Source of the DNA: Symbiodinium natans
Taxonomy: Eukaryota; Sar; Dinophyceae; Suessiales; Symbiodiniaceae
Direction: 5' to 3'
Assembly (NCBI GenBank): GCA_905221605.1
Contig: CAJNDS010002391.1
Span: forward strand, 356,323-420,322
Length of the DNA: 64,000 nucleotides
A program made the position numbers and the translations under genes. Every line of letters begins with the position of its first letter. Within the stretch, counting starts at the first letter, position 1. Positions 23,601 to 38,176 of the stretch are shown one piece after another. Under the pieces are notes generated by a model, which saw only the letters and a program-made list of their open reading frames with translations, was not told the origin of the DNA and did no database searches.

Positions 23601-26600
23601 AGCCTCGTCATGAGGATCATCAAGAGATATCTGCAGAAGGGTGAGACCGTCTGCACCCTGGAGAGTTTAGAGGGTTCGGGCGTTTGGGAGGTTTAAGGGT
23701 GCAAGGTTTTTCATGTTTGGGCGTAGGGCATGCTCGCTTCCTTGGTCCAAAGAAGCCAGCCGTTTAGGACCCGCCATGGCACTCAGCCCCACACACCATA
23801 CAGGCTGCACGGACCGCACTGCTGGTCCGGGATGTCCCTAGAGAAGACGCTATAGTAGGAGGAATGGTCATAGGCCAAGCCAAGCAGCTCACCACGCGGC
23901 CTCCGCTCTTGAGAATTACAGAATGCAATAACTTTGACCGTGCAGCCGAGACCGGGATTAGGCCAAGAAGCAGTCTAAAAGCCCGCAGCAGGCCACAAAA
24001 AAATTGGAGTTCTGACACAAGTTGCATGTATTCAGGGTAGGGCAAGGAACAGTCAGCACAGCGTTTTTTTTCAAAAACAATTTGTTGTTTGTGTGTTCTG
24101 TGCTTGTTTCCACGCTATCCCGCCGCGATATGCTGATAAGTTAAACCACAGTATTGACAGCTGTCAGTAGATGGATCTTGCCGTCGCTCTGGGGAGAACC
24201 CATATGCTCCCCCCCTCTGCAGCCACAACATGGCGATGACAAAAGTGTCGGACGCGCCCAGGTCTACGACACCAAGCAGGACGGCAGGGTGAAAGGGCTT
24301 TAAGATTTTTTAGCGGCTCGTAGAGTCATTTGGCGACTTTGGACTTGTTGTGCCACATTGAAAGATGAGGGCGCTTTGCTTGAGGGGGGCACTTGGGTGG
24401 CTGGGCAGACTGCTGCGACCCTTATTTGGCACCACTGCCGCGCGCCGCAAACTACAGCGTACGCAGTTGGACTCAGCCGGGCAAGCTTAGTTGCCTCTCT
24501 AGTCCCAAGCACAGTCCCACATGTTTCTATCGGAGGGGGTATGGAGCTCCCACCCTCTATTTTACCAGTGCAGAACCGAAGCATGAAAGATGCAAACCAG
24601 GGTTCAATTGAGTTATGCACCTGCGAGAGCAGCTGGCCATACACAGCGAGACATTGAACGAACTCAGCTCAGCTCAGCCCAACTAGACACCCAAGCTAAA
24701 CTGCGACGCAGGGCCTACAAGGTCCTGAAGCTTCTCCACGCGAAGCCCTCTTCCAAAAAAGCTCCAAGCCCTCAAAGCCCAAGCTGTGTGCCTCCACGCA
24801 GCGATGCTGCCTGAAGCTGTTGCTTCTTTGGAGGTCCAGGGCCTCTACCAGAGCACTGTCACGCCGGGCCTCGCAGCACTTCTACAGCGTGTTTTTGGAT
24901 GAGGGTTCAGACATCTGTGGCGAAGAGACTAGGAGTTTAAATGCGCATGGACATGCCATTCGATCCCAAAGCGAAAACCCAACCAAATATTTCCTGGATT
25001 CACGAATGCAATTCTTTCAATATCACATAAAAGTGTTCTCATTTGTTTTGCCAGATGCCGAAGCCGAAGCACTTCAACCCTGTGCCCAATCCTCAACCAT
25101 CTACGGCGAAAGCTCTGGAACAAATCAACCCTTTGTCACACTTGAAAGCCTTGGACTAACTGCACAGCCCTAAAGCCCTAACACCTAATCCATGAAACAA
25201 TGAAAACCTAAACGGATGCCCTGAACAAACAAATTCCAACGAGGCTTGCCGCATTGCCGGGCGAGTGGGGCGAGCGGGTCGAGTGCCCCAGACAGGTTCA
25301 GGCTTTAGGTGTTTTTTCGTGTTTTGGGCGTTTGCCTATTCAGGGCTGGCAAAGATGGCTCTTGTGGGCCGATCTTTGTTGAACTCCATTTTGCAGAGTT
25401 TGCGGGTCTAGAACTTCAGGATGTCAGGCGTCCCCTCTTGGGAGGTTCCGGTGCTCTCAGAACTGGGCCTGGACCATTTGAAAAGGCTTGGATGTTCAGG
25501 AGCTAAACCGTGGAGCCCTGTTAGAGCAACGGATCGGGACAGTCTTAGTCCTCACGGCTGTCGACTTCCTACCAGCGTCCGCCCCAAGCCCGCAACCCTG
25601 GAGTAGCCCCAGTGCAGGAGCCACAAGAGTCGCAACAGGATCAGAGACTTAAATGAAAGAAACGCAGAAAAAGAAAGGCGAGGCCCCCCTGAGCCGGACG
25701 GCCTCTCAGCCCTCAAAGGCCCTTCAACACGTCCTCCAGCATGTCCTCCAGAGCATCCAACATGATTCCAACATCAAAAAGGAGAAAGCAGCAGAAGCAA
25801 AAAACAAAAAAAACACAAAGCGCGCTCCAAAGGCCTGGGCTGGGCACCTGTGCCCGCCCGGAGCTTGGCTTTGTGGGCTCTATGGCGCTTATGGCAGCTT
25901 CAGACCTCAGTTTCAGGGACCTGGAGGGACCTTCTGGGAAGGCTTCAAAGATGCCAGGGCCTCCTGGCGCTTTGGTTCGCGAGCTCTAACGGCTTGCCGT
26001 GTCTTACTGACGTGAATGGCTTCGAAGGGAGAGCCTCTTGTGTTCTGTTTGGTGCTGGGATGAGCACAACTCGAGGGTTTGGGTGAAGTCCCGGCTCAGG
26101 CGTGCCTTGCTGTCAGTGCGTTGAGGGTCTCTTTCCTTGTTTGGAAGTCTTCTTGTGTGCTGCGGGGGGGCGAGACTCTCAGCTAACTCTTGGTTTCTCT
26201 GGGTGCTTGCCTTGCTGCTCCTGTCGGGGCTTCTACCCCCCTTGCCTCTAAACAAACGTTCCTGCAGCGATGGAATGCTGGAACTGGAAGCACTGCCTCC
26301 GGCTGCTTTCGACGTCCCAGGACGAAGCAGAAAGCGGAGCAGAGTGCAGCGGATGAGGCCACCGTGGGCGTCACACGAAAACCTCGCATTTTTAGGGGAG
26401 TCATTGTTGCGACATTTTGCCATTGCTGGCGCTCTGATGTTTTTGGGGCATGGCCTCTGTGACTGTGCAGCTGCTCATCCTCATCCCATCAGGCGCTGAA
26501 GGATCTGCAGCAGGATGAAGAGATGCAAGCAGAGGCCACCTGGTTGGGGATGATGTGGGCCACCCAGCCCAAGGCACAGCACATCGCAAAGGGCTATATA

Positions 26601-27108
26601 CGTAAGACAATCACAAGCTTGAGGATGTGTGCGCGCTCCTTCTTCCTTTGCTCGTAGGGTGTAGGAGTCCAGGGTGTGTTTGTATGGTGTTGAAAGGAAG
26701 TTGTCCTTAGCGCTCAGTTCAAACAATTTGGCAGAGGTTCAAACAAAATCTCGCTTCTATACATGAGCTGGTCGGACAGCAGTCCCCTCTTTGTCTCCTT
26801 ATCATCCTCTTTGGCCAAGCTCTGCCCGAATCGCATTTCTAGGCCCCCCAAGAGATGAGAAGCTCTTCCCCCGAAAAAAGCTCTCCCTCCCTGGAGGCCT
26901 CAAAGCCCAAAGGTGCCGGGAAGAAGGGCAAAGGCCCACCCCGCTGAGATGTTTGCAGAGGGCTGTGCATGACCTGAAGCGAAGCTCCGAAAGTAGGCCT
27001 CCCCTACATTAAAGAAGCGTCCCATGATGTCTTAAAAACTCTCGAGAACCCTCGAAGTGAATGAAGCCCCAGCTGAGCCACGAAGCGGACCAACCAAGTT
27101 TAGGGTTC
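20609..27108. other. long intergenic stretch
   Basis: I find no gene, RNA or complete mobile element. Copies of CCCTAAA-, CCCTGAA- and AGCCCT-like heptamers on both strands are frequent. Frames of up to about 140 codons are present but overlap on both strands and lack motifs. Confidence 0.4.
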
Positions 27109-27115
27109 AGGGTTT

Positions 27116-27483
<368 letters not shown>

Positions 27484-27659
27484 CCAAAAAAAAAACCTCC
27501 AATCATAAAGAGGAAGACCCAAAAAGGGGCTGAAGCAGCTTCCTGCAGGGAAAGGGAAGTTTGGACCCACGGGCGGCCGGCAGCTGAGAGAAGTCGAGCT
27601 CCGCTTTCTTCAATGTCTTGCGGGTTCTCATAAGGAATGGAGGAAGTGGGGAAGTGTAT

Positions 27660-28433
27660 GGGGGGGGGGGGGGATGGGCAGCTGGGATGCTCTCTCCTCA
27701 CCACATTCCGTTCTTGCAAGGACTCTTCGGAGTTTGGGATGTAGAGTAGCTTTGTGGTCTCGTGGCTTTGAGGACCGGCTGCCACGGAAGGTCCTCAAGC
27801 CATACTTCCACTTAACAACTGGTTGTTGGGTTCGGGGTTTGAATTCGACCTGCTGCTAGACACCGGCCGAAGGCATAAATTCTCCAGCTTGCAGAGCCGA
27901 GAAAGTAGCTCTTCATAACTCAAGGGATAGCAGGGTCCCATTTCGCTGACGATGGGTTCGATCGTTTCCTTTACACTTCACGTGAAGCCTTGTGCCCTCC
28001 AGCTTCCAGTCAAAACCCTGAAAGCCCTCGGAGCCCTCCAAGCATCTCCAAGCATCTCCAAGCCATAAACTTGCCGAGGTGGATGGGAAATGGGATTCTT
28101 CGACCATGTCATGTTGGCCTCTCGACTCGAACTGTTGGAGGGCAGAAGCCGAAACTGAATGGGGAGGGCTTGCTGCGCTGCGCAAAGGGGGTGCCGGCCG
28201 CTTGAAAATCTCAGCATCCAAAGCCCTGAGGCCCCCGTTGAACCCCCGCTGCTTTAGAACCTCTAAATCGTAGCAAAAGAAGTACTGGGGAGCGGCTTTC
28301 TGGTTCAGTTTCAGTTTCCGAGCCCGAGCCGCAGCGAATCCCAACTCGAGACTTCAACGCAGCATCCGCGCCGCAACTGAGTCGGTTCTGAAGTCGGAAG
28401 GTCCAAGTCAGCTCAATACTGGCCCCCAACTTT
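27660..28433. other. intergenic
   Basis: Starts with a G14 run (27660-27673). No gene supported. Confidence 0.4.
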
Positions 28434-28488
28434 TCTCTCGCTCTCGCTCTCTCTCTCTCTCTCGCTGTCTCTCTCTCGCTCTTTCTCT

Positions 28489-28548
<60 letters not shown>
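28434..28548. repeat. CT/CGCT microsatellite
   Basis: CTCTCGCT units followed by a (CT)n run of about 50 nt, pyrimidine-rich on the top strand. Confidence 0.9.
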
Positions 28549-30943
28549 ATAATCGGAATTCAGGTGCCTGAATCGGGACCCTTCGACACAAACCCTTACA
28601 AGTCTTGCACTACATCGCCCCCTTCGACCTCTCCACGAAACCTCGAGCTTCTTCCTCCACAAGACTGAAAGCCACGAAGCCTTGAAGTCTTTCAGGGTTG
28701 CTCAAGTGGCAAAGATAAAAGTGTGGGCATGAACCCTCGGCGCCGAACAACCCCCTCCAACCAACAGTTCGGCTCGCTGAAACCCACACTTGCCTGGTTC
28801 TTGGGGACCACATGAACCCGGAAGCTCCCCAAAGAACCTCAAACCCTTTGAACCCTGTCTGAGGGCGCCTGGGGCTGGTCTCCCATGAGCAAAGGCCTGC
28901 GTGGAGCTCTTTTGAGCTCTTCGACCTCTTAGCTTTCAGGGAGCTTGCTACGGCCTTGAGTGCGAACTTTGTCGGGGTCCGACAAATTCCCCGCCAATCC
29001 CTGACCCCGGCTTCCTGCCTGGGGGTTCCTCCCTGCACTTGGAAGCACTAGGAGTTCTCTGAGGATCTGCAGGGTTTAAAGGTTTGGGCTCTCAGCACGT
29101 CGCTTTCAGCCTTCTTACTGCATTGCACTGTAGGTCATCTATCGAAAATCGATGGTCAATTCTCGATAGCATTCCGTTAAGGGCACCCTCGAATAAGGCT
29201 CTGTAGAATAACTGGAACCGCAAGCAAGCACCACACTTTCCACGAGCTGCCCACGTGCAGGCAAGGGAAAGGGCTTTGGCGCTACTGAAAGAAGTCTTGG
29301 CCCTCGGTCGCTCTTGCTTTTGCTGAATTCTCGTTGCATCTAGGAGCGGATCGTTAGCTGACCATGATTGCTGTTTTGATTCCCTCCATAGTTCCTGGCA
29401 GATGTTTTCATTGCCATGCAGGATGCTCGAGCGACCTCAGAGACGCACAACCAGCATAGCATAACATATCCAAATCCCGATCCTCCTTTTTTCCCCATGA
29501 AACTCGGGGATGAGCTCCGAAAGCCCTTCCTGCCAAGGGATTCCTGGCAGTCGCGCCGGCCTGATTTGACCCGAGCTCAACAGATGCGCCGCAGTGGGGT
29601 TCCCGTCTCCTCCGGGCCCTGCTCTCATTTGGGGGGTGCTCAGAAGATGCTCAGAGAACTGGGTTTCTTTGCCTCTCCCCAGACTCAGGCCCGAAAAACC
29701 CCCAAACACTGTTAAACTTACAAGCCCCATGTCATGCCTTGTGCCAGGAGATCGCATCACAGACGCCCCATGTGTTGGCACCGTGGTCGAGTGGCACGGG
29801 CAGCACCTTTGCCGAAAGAGAGTGGCAAGTGGGACGGGCTTTGGGCAACTGGCAATGGGGGAGCTTGAGACTGGCTTGGGATTGAAATCAGATCTGGGTG
29901 TCACTTCGAAGCCTTCCTCGTCCTCAGGGTTCCAGAGCGACCAGAATTCAACTTTCTTGGCTTGCTCGCAACGCTGAGCAGCCCGAGACCCGACAGACAC
30001 CTTACAACAACAAAAGCAGAAGAGCAACTAGCGGCCTGCCGCAGAAGTCTTTAGGGCTCACGCCTTTGGCCAAGATGGCCGCTTTGTGATGGAGCGGCCG
30101 TGCCGCAGACCCTTATTAGGAAATCGAAAACGGCCCAGATCAGTGCCAGCAAAGTGTGCTGGGGTAGTTACACACCTCGAGCACGCAGTTGCAAGAGTCC
30201 ACAGCGACACGGATCACCGAACGAAACGAAGGACAGTCCGATTCTCCTCTCTGCCCCCCAAACTCTCCAATCGAAGCCTTCCTGCTAGGCATGGCTTTCT
30301 CGAAGCCGCCCTGCCCATTGATCACCCCATGGCCAACTCTCGCGGTGGCAAGGCCGTCAGTGGCAGTAGGTTTCTCCCGTGTCAGGTTCTGCTTTCTTAG
30401 GGCACTTGTGGTGTCTGCACAGAGCTCAAAGCTTTGTCCACGAATCATCTCGGAGTTGTGCTTCGGATGCGCGCTTAGAGAGTCTACGATTTCACCGTCT
30501 TCCGGGCGTAGTATGGGTTGACAAGTCGATGTAAAGGCTTAGGTTTGGTTTTTGAAGTTTGTGGTCGTCGGCGGTCTGAGAACAGTTTTTGGGGGCATCT
30601 TCCAAGGCTTGAAGGGTTCTGGTTGTTTCGGGAAGCACGCAGGGTGACTAGGGTGTGGAATTGTAAGGCATGCGGCGTAGGTCTGTCCCTGAGCAACTGC
30701 TTCAGATGTCGCTTCAACAAAGGTTTTCGGATCTCCGTGCCAGGCAGCCCTTCGCCTCTCGTTGCATGCTTCCTAATGGGTGGCATCCGTTGGGAATTGG
30801 GGGCTGACACCCCAAGCCCTAAAGCATCCCAAAACACACCCCCGTGAGAGACCCCACCCAAAGACCCCACTGCCTGGCAGATCTTCATCCACCAGCGAGA
30901 TCTCCCGGAAGGCAGAGCATGGAAGTTGTTCAAGAAAGTGTAT
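28549..30943. other. intergenic
   Basis: No gene supported; frames up to about 230 codons overlap one another on both strands without recognisable domains. Confidence 0.4.
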
Positions 30944-31016
30944 GCGCGCGCGCGCGCGTGCGCGTGCGCGTGCGCGTGCGCGTGCGCGTGCGCGTGCGTG
31001 TGCGTGTGCGTGTTGC
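30944..31016. repeat. GC and GCGTGC alternating repeat
   Basis: Alternating purine-pyrimidine (CG)n, then (TGCGCG)n and (TGTGCG)n. This is sequence with Z-DNA potential. Confidence 0.9.
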
Positions 31017-32282
31017 AAGGCATGCCATGCAGAAGCGCAGTTTTCACTTCAAGCCGCAGGTGTTGAGAGCCTCCTTGAGGGTCAGCCATTGAGCTCGGCG
31101 CCCGGAATTCTTCTGGTTGGGCAGGGGAAGCGGGGGAGGGCTCGGCTTTCGTGGGCTGCATTGGCCACATCTGGATTGCACGACATGCTCACGTTCATGT
31201 CAACCCAAGCCGAACTGTCGACAGCATGCTTTCCCGAAAGCCTAGACGAGATGGTTGACTTACATGTATTGGATTATGTAATGGCTGGCTCCATCATATC
31301 AAAGGCTCTCCAAAGAAACAGTTCAGCGCGGTCCGAAGCTGCAACGCATAGAATATGGGCCTTTAGAAGGGAATCAGAGCAGAGCAGCATAAAGGCTTCG
31401 TTCTTCACGTTCCTCTCAGATTTCTACGCCCCTGAATGTTCTGAAAACTTCTCTGGAGGCTTCCATGTCTTCACCGACTCGAGCGGGTTGGGCGCCGAAG
31501 AGGCATTCTGTGGTCAGTTGGCCCAGGCTGTGCTTTTGCTAAGGCTAAGAGGGATGGTCGGGGAGCGCTTGGGCCTAGCGGCTGCAGCCCATCACTCCAG
31601 TGCCCTGACCCTAGCTCTCTAGCCCCAAACTCCAGGAGCGGATCCTTTGGCAAAATCTGCATGTAGTGCAGAACCTAAGCCCGAACAGCCTCAACTCTGC
31701 AGCCAGGTGGTGATTGCTTGACAGCGACGTCCGCCTGCGATGGAGCAAAAAAACTGCGCATCCCGGCTGACATCCCCTGCCTAGAGGGCTTTGAATCCTG
31801 GAACCCTCAACTCCCCGAACACCTGCCAAAACCGGAGAAAAAATCGCCCAGAAATTCAGAGCTTAAGATGTGTGTGGCTCAGGGACCTTCATAGCATTCG
31901 GCTGAGCGCTTGACGCGGGGGCAGCCTCAGACAGCACAGACACGATTTTCCACGCATCGGTTTCAAGCCTACCAAAACCAGTTCTGGGAAGGGAAGGGTA
32001 TGGGGCGTCATGAATGTGGTGCTTGGGTGTTTGGATTCACAGTATCAAGTGAAGAGGTTACACGAAGGTTTGATCAGTTGGGGCACCTCGCGCCAGGATC
32101 TTGATCTGCAAAAACCAGAACGTTTGCATGCTCAAGCTGCCCTTATTCCCAAAGGCGCTTGCACTTGCAAGTGGCTCTTCCACCTGGCACAGACCCCTTT
32201 AAGTTTGCTCTGAAATTCCAGGGCCCCAACGCAAGCAACGCAAGTCTCCCCCCAAGGCCTCCCCCCAACTCGAGCCCGAAAG

Positions 32283-32313
<31 letters not shown>

Positions 32314-35300
32314 CATCCACCAGCTTTGCCGCCCACCAGCAGCCTGGTCCTTGCACAGCTCCATGGCATCCGGGTTGCGACGTGTGCTGGAGGCCTGCTG
32401 TGATTCGAGGGCTTAAAACATTAGTGAGCTTCCAGACTGCAACACTCAGAGTATTCTAACCGTGCAATGGCCTTACCCTGCAATCCCTGCAACCTCATCA
32501 CGGCTTTCACAAATCTTGGTTGTGGCATTCGGGCCTCGTTCTCTGTAATTTGTCTGTATGATTTCAAGAGCATTGCTTTGGGATTGTCCGCCCTCACTAG
32601 GCCGCCCTCAATAGGAGGAGTGGCAAACCCGTCCTCGTCTTCGATTCTGAAGAAGAAAAACGTACGCTGTGCCCTCGGCTTCCATAGCACCCAGCCAGGC
32701 TCAAATAGGCCTTCAATCTCCGATCCTTCCGATGTCGTATGTGTGTGTGTCCTCTCTGTATCAGCCCTGGGAGGATCTGTGGCTGACTCCGGTTCCATCT
32801 TCCTCCTCGCGTGGCCGCAGACCACGCGTGCTGACTTCCTTCGAGGCCCCCTCGTAGCCGTCCAAGCCCTAAACGACCCTACGAAAGTGTGCTCAACAAG
32901 AGCTCAGGATCTGAAGTGGAAACCGAATTTCGGAAAAAAACATGGTGATTCTGTTGCGTCGCTTCGCTTCTGAGTCGTAGGATGGGATGCGTCGGGGCGA
33001 GGGCGGGGGGACACTTTCCACCCAAGTAAAGCGGAGACCGTCTCAAGAAGCTCTCTGGCACCCTAAAGGCCCTAAAGTCCAAAGACGGGGACATGACGGG
33101 CGACGATCCCGAACAGTGCTCGTTGCCTCGGTTCAACATGCGAGCTTAAGAAGCGCTGGTCGATAGGCTCTAAAGCTTGCACCCTCCGTTGGCGCAGGAT
33201 GAGTACGCTGCAGCGTACAAGCAGTCTCAGGCAGGATGGTAAGTTGCATCCCCAAAATCAGGGAAGGAATTGTTGGCGACGGCCCGCAAAAGCTTGGGGA
33301 AGATCCAGATGCGCGCACTTTCTTCTGCCTTTGTCAGGGTCTCCGGGAGGAGTGCGGGGCAGAGCTTATGGACCCATACAAATCGGCTAAATGTTGTCCG
33401 AATGGTTTGTAGGACCGCTCTTTTTTGGGATGGTGCTTTCAGCACTTGAGGTGTGATTTAAAGATTGTGGACGTGCTGGAAGTCTCTTCCCAAACTTGCA
33501 GCAAGAAGCCCTTGAAGCCAGGAGGAGGAGGAAGGAGCCTTCGGCGAAGCCGAAGGGAGCCTCGACTCCGCCGCCCAGGACCCCTGAGCAAGAAGAAGTT
33601 AGGGGCGCTACTCTTAGAGGGATTAAGGAGATTACTACAGATCACTGGTTCCAAGGGGGGTGCAGTCACTTCTGTCTCATTGTGTGTAGAAATTGGGCCG
33701 TTGGCACAGCAATACGGGCATCGCCGACTTCAGTGCACATCAGTCTGAATCAGTCCTGCGGATCCTGTTTGAACACAAAAAGCCTCGGTGGATCTTGGCC
33801 ACCTGCTGAGAAGGTTCGCTCAAGTGGTAGTCAAAGCATACTTCGACTCATACCTGGAAAGACTATGCCGGCGAAGACCTCTAAGAATATGCGCCCGGGG
33901 GACATGGGCTTGCCTTGAGCAGCAGTAATGGCGACTGCGGCAGCCATGGACTAACTTTTCCATCCAATGCCACCACACAGTAGCTGCAAAGGATGCCGCT
34001 AAGTGGTTTCGTAGCTTTCATTCATCCCTCCTTGAAAAGAAAGGCAACCGGAAGGCACGACAAGGCAGCCAATTTTGTTGCAGAACTTCTACGTCAACCA
34101 CCTTGAGTGCAGTAGACAGCAGACACCTCGGTGTGGCAAGGAGTCATCAAAGGCGATTGAATCCGAAGCCAAAGCAGTGGGCAAAGAGCAGGCCAATGTA
34201 GGATTGACTGACGATTTGGGGTTCTGGTGTGCCGGCATTATGGGGGGGCTTTAGGCTTCAGGGTTGAGGGTTGCGTGTCAGGTCCTTTTAGGTGGGCATC
34301 GATGCGCAGGATTCGCAAAAGCAAATACAAACGCGTGTTACATAAAGGGTGCATTCGGGTGGTCGAAATCAAGTGCTTGAAGGCCCCTGGATTGACGTGT
34401 GCCGAAGCCAAGGATGTGAGATTTGCGGTTTGGAGGGGGATGGCGCTACACGGCCTTTGTGCCAAGAGCTTTTTAGGATCTACTTGGAGGGAGAAGGGTA
34501 CATGGGTTAGATGTCGCGTCCAAGCGAGGACGATAGCCGCTGGGAGTTGTGCGGGGAAGCCCAAGATGAGAATCAAGCCCTGATCCCTAAAACTATACGT
34601 CCCGAACTCCCGAAGCCCTAAGCTCGAGCCGTTGCGGGGCCGAAGTTGCAAGCTGCGCACTCTACCAAAGCCCTGTTGAGGGCTTCCTGTGGGCGTCTTT
34701 TGTGGTAGCAGAACAAGCAGTGCCCACGTAAACACAGACGGTACCACGCTGCTTTGTCCGCGGCCAGTCGGGTGAAGACGAAGCTCAGAAAGTGAACGAC
34801 ATCGGACAGACCGACTCGGTATGCCCGGGAAGAGTTACTCCGAGAGCTCTTCATGTGCTTCTGTGGGACGGTCAGGATAGTGAGCCAATTGCATGGTTTT
34901 CGGCGTTTGGGGGGCTGAGGACGTTGTTTGAGCAGGTTGCAAGATTGCCAAAGTGATGAACCTAGCCTCCAGCCTGTCCTGTATCTCAGCCGCCCCTGTC
35001 ATTCAAGATCGTTGTAAGTTGCGGAGGGCTGTTTTGAGAGCCATCTCGGAAAAAATGCCAGGCAAGATGCAAGGATGGCTGCCGCTTGAGCAACGGTATA
35101 GGACTGTGGACCAAATTCTGGCATACGGAGTCGCACAGCGGCGAACGTGCAATGACTCAATGACACTCCCACCTGAGCTCCACCGTAGGATCTTCAGAGT
35201 TTGCGTGTGGCCAATTCCACACTTCCATGTTGTGTGACACATATGCCTGCAGCCACAGCTACAAAGGCGCGGCTCCTATCGAAGTCGTAGAAAAAGAAAG

Positions 35301-36383
35301 CCCGCAGCCTTTGAATCCTTCCCCGGACCTACTGGAGCTCTCCTCTAGAGGGAATGCACCCGGCAAAGTCGACGGCTTGAGCTTCGGGCCTTTTAGTGAA
35401 GAAGAGACGCGAGTTACTGGCTCCTGGCGGGATCGAGCACTGAAGGAAACGAATCCGCAGACCCTTGAAACGTTTTTGCAGGAACGCCACTTGGTCCACC
35501 CCCTCCTGAAGAAGGCCCTTCCTCAATTCGGGTTTTCAGGGCTCGGGTTTGGGGTGCGTTCGGTTTAGCCTTACTGATGGGGCCAAAGGGTGCCAGGATC
35601 CGAGCTCCTAGGCTCATCAAGCTCTCCAATATGTAGAGCCTGCAGACGTTGTGTTCTCAGCCCGAGAACGGGACGCTGCACCCAAAAACCCCGGGCCTAG
35701 ACCCAGGCAGGGAGCAAGACCATGTGAAGATCCTGAAAGCCTCGGGCAACACCCTGAGGTTTGCAGCTTGGGGGGTCGGAATTTTGAGATGGGAGTTTCG
35801 GGTTATCGAAGCTAGATCCCCTCCGAAATTGCCCTTGTACATAGGCCGCGCGACAGATGACGGCTCCTCTTGGCCTGACAGAAATGCTCTCATGGTATCC
35901 GTGGTACCCTTGAGAGTTGATACCTAAGCATGATCCAGAGCAGACGCCAGAACGCACAGTCCAAGTCCGGACACCCCCCAAGCCTTCCACGAAGGGAACC
36001 CCAACTTGACCCCAAACCGGAAACCAGCCAGGCTTCGGCGGCGCCCAAGGAACTGGCGCCGTGGGCGTGGAGTTCCCAACGGGAGGCGCAACTTGAAAGC
36101 GCTGCCTAGACATGGCCATGGTCAAACAGTTCACTGAAGGTTGCGAATCGAAATGCCCCCCCAAAACAAAACCATCCCAAGAGTGCTACAAGGGGAGTGT
36201 CTTCGAAAACCGCCACTGGGGGAACTTTCGGTTTTCACCCTTGGTCTCACTGGAGAACCTCGGTTGGAGGTTTTCAGGGTCTGTGCAACGTGGTTTTTCG
36301 CCATGCACCCCCCCCTTCTCTCATCTCGTTCCCGTGGTCCCAAAGAGAATAGACCCAGTTGCCAGCAACATGTCGGAAATTAA
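31017..36383. other. intergenic with one weak open frame and a C30 run
   Basis: A frame from ATG 31185 to 31622 has moderately protein-like composition but no domain I recognise; I do not call it a gene. A 30-nt C homopolymer lies at 32283-32312. Other frames, for example 34302-34583 and 34953-35237, are equally unsupported. Confidence 0.4.
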
Positions 36384-36390
36384 GGGGGGT

Positions 36391-36627
36391 GGGGGGGGGG
36401 GGGGGGGGGGGGGGGGCATTTCCCCACACTGCGAGGTGCAGACCAGGCCGGAAGATCAGGCGTTTACGGCACAGCCAGGAGCTTAGGGAAGGGGGGTGGG
36501 CAGTGGGGAGGGGGAGGATGGAAGTCCTCTCCCAAAGTCACGGGATTTGGGGCTCGGTGTTTCTGGTTTATGGGGTGTCTCAGTTTTTCGAGACGTTCCA
36601 GGTAGCTTAATTGGGGGCTGTGTGTGC

Positions 36628-36682
<55 letters not shown>
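36391..36682. repeat. G26 run, then GT microsatellite with G17
   Basis: A 26-nt G homopolymer sits at 36391-36416. After unremarkable sequence, a (GT)n run (36619-36665) passes directly into G17 (36666-36682). Confidence 0.9.
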
Positions 36683-36987
36683 CAAGTATTGGATTCAATG
36701 CTGGCCTCAATGCTGCCATTTTTCAGAGAGGCCTGCAGCACCCACCTAGCGATGGCCAGCTCAAAGGGTCCCCAGAGAGCTGTTGGAGTTTAGGCTTGGC
36801 TTGACGGGCCATCAGTACCATACAAGGGCCTTCCTACGGGCCTATGATTTCGCGGTTCTTTTGTGTCGCCATGTTTTGAGGGGAGGGGGCGGAACCTCCA
36901 TCTTCTCTACGCTTCGACTAGGAACACCTCTCCTTTTTCGAAGAGAGCGGGGCCACGCAGGATCGAGGAAGAAGAGAAGAAAGAAAG
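36683..36987. other. intergenic
   Basis: Nothing recognisable. Confidence 0.4.
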
Positions 36988-37160
36988 GAAGCATGAGAGA
37001 AAGAGAGAGAGAGAGAAGAAGAATGAATGAATGAATGACTGAATGCATGAATTGGATGGATGGATGGATTGATGGATGAAACAATGAATGAATGAATGAA
37101 TGAATGAATGAATGAAAGATTGAAAGAAAGCAAGAAAGAACGAAAGAAAGAACGACAGAA
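36988..37160 (+). repeat. GAAT/GAAAG tetranucleotide repeat
   Basis: GAGA units, then (GAAT)n, GGAT units, (GAAT)n again and GAAAG units. It is purine-rich on the top strand. Confidence 0.9.
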
Positions 37161-37166
37161 AGCTTC

Positions 37167-37525
37167 ATGCCCAGAAGAGAATGTGCATAAAAAGCATGGG
37201 AATTCTTTCCAAACCCGTCCTGCGAGCATTGTGTTTGCAACCGGGGCGGGGGCGTTCGGGGGGGGGGGGGGGGGTTGTTGCGCCCACCCTGCCAGAACCC
37301 CACCCCCCCTGTTTTACCATCATGCCCAGATGCCCAGAAGGGAACCTGCCTTAACAGCATAGGAGTCCTTTCCAAACCTGTCCGCGAGCATTGTGCATTG
37401 TGTTTGCAACTGTGTCTTTTTCAACATGCCCAGACGAGATCTTGCATTACAAGCATAGGAAAACTGTCCAAACCCATGTTGCGGAAACCTTTCCAAACCC
37501 ATCCTGCACGCATTGTGTTTAGAAT
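37167..37525 (+). repeat. three degenerate tandem units with G17 insert
   Basis: Units start with CATGCCCAGA at 37167, 37321 and 37427. Each is followed by an AGCAT(A/G)GGA stretch, TTTCCAAACC or GTCCAAACCC, and GCATTGTGTTT. A G17 run (37258-37274) interrupts the first unit. The third unit has a partial internal duplication of the TCCAAACCCAT part. No coding capacity. Confidence 0.7.
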
Positions 37526-38176
37526 TTATCGAATTTATTGAATTCAATCAGAATCCTATGAAACTACCATGACAATAAAGAAGAAGCCTAGAACAAAATC
37601 GAAAAGAGTGCGAGTAGAAATTTTGAGGTCTTAGGAAAAGTAACAAGAATCGCCTGGAAAGTCATAGCGAGTCCTATGAAAATGTAGAGGAAATCGAGGT
37701 TTTAACAAATCTAAAATTAGCACGAATCTCCTTTAGAAGCAATAGGGTTTTTGCAAACGTTAATGAAACTTACTAGGAATCCTGAATAGAGGTTGTCCTA
37801 GAAAAAACCTAGGACATGGAGCAAACAAAAAGCCAACTCCACCCCTTCCTGTGCCTTCCTACACTCAGCCCAGGCAGGCAGTGGCGCTGGCATGGCCGGC
37901 AGTGGTGGAGCAGGAGCAGGCACTGGCGACAGCACCGCAGGTCGAGCAGATCTTATTGTATTGGTATTTAAGCAAATGGCAGGATAGGATGGGTAGGGCT
38001 CGTATCTTTGGACCCTCGGCTGGTTTCCGGGTGGTCAGGGAGTTTCGGTGATGTTTGGGGAGGCTGTATCGTTGTTTTTCGACATCCAATCCAGAAGCTT
38101 GTCGGTTCGTGCTGAGTGGCCTTTAGCGGGTCCGGGTTCTGAAATCAAAGGTTTCTCCCGGGATTGTGCCCTGAAA
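37526..38176. other. AT-richer intergenic and 5' flank
   Basis: Noticeably more AT-rich than its surroundings. The frame of the next gene is already open at 38048 but its likely start is at 38177, so part of this may be its 5' UTR. No spliced-leader relic is seen. Confidence 0.4.

Noticed and set aside
30780-31622. 280-codon plus frame through the GCGTGC repeat
   Set aside because: The first half is repeat-encoded Arg/Ala; the second half is mildly protein-like but has no recognisable family, so not called.
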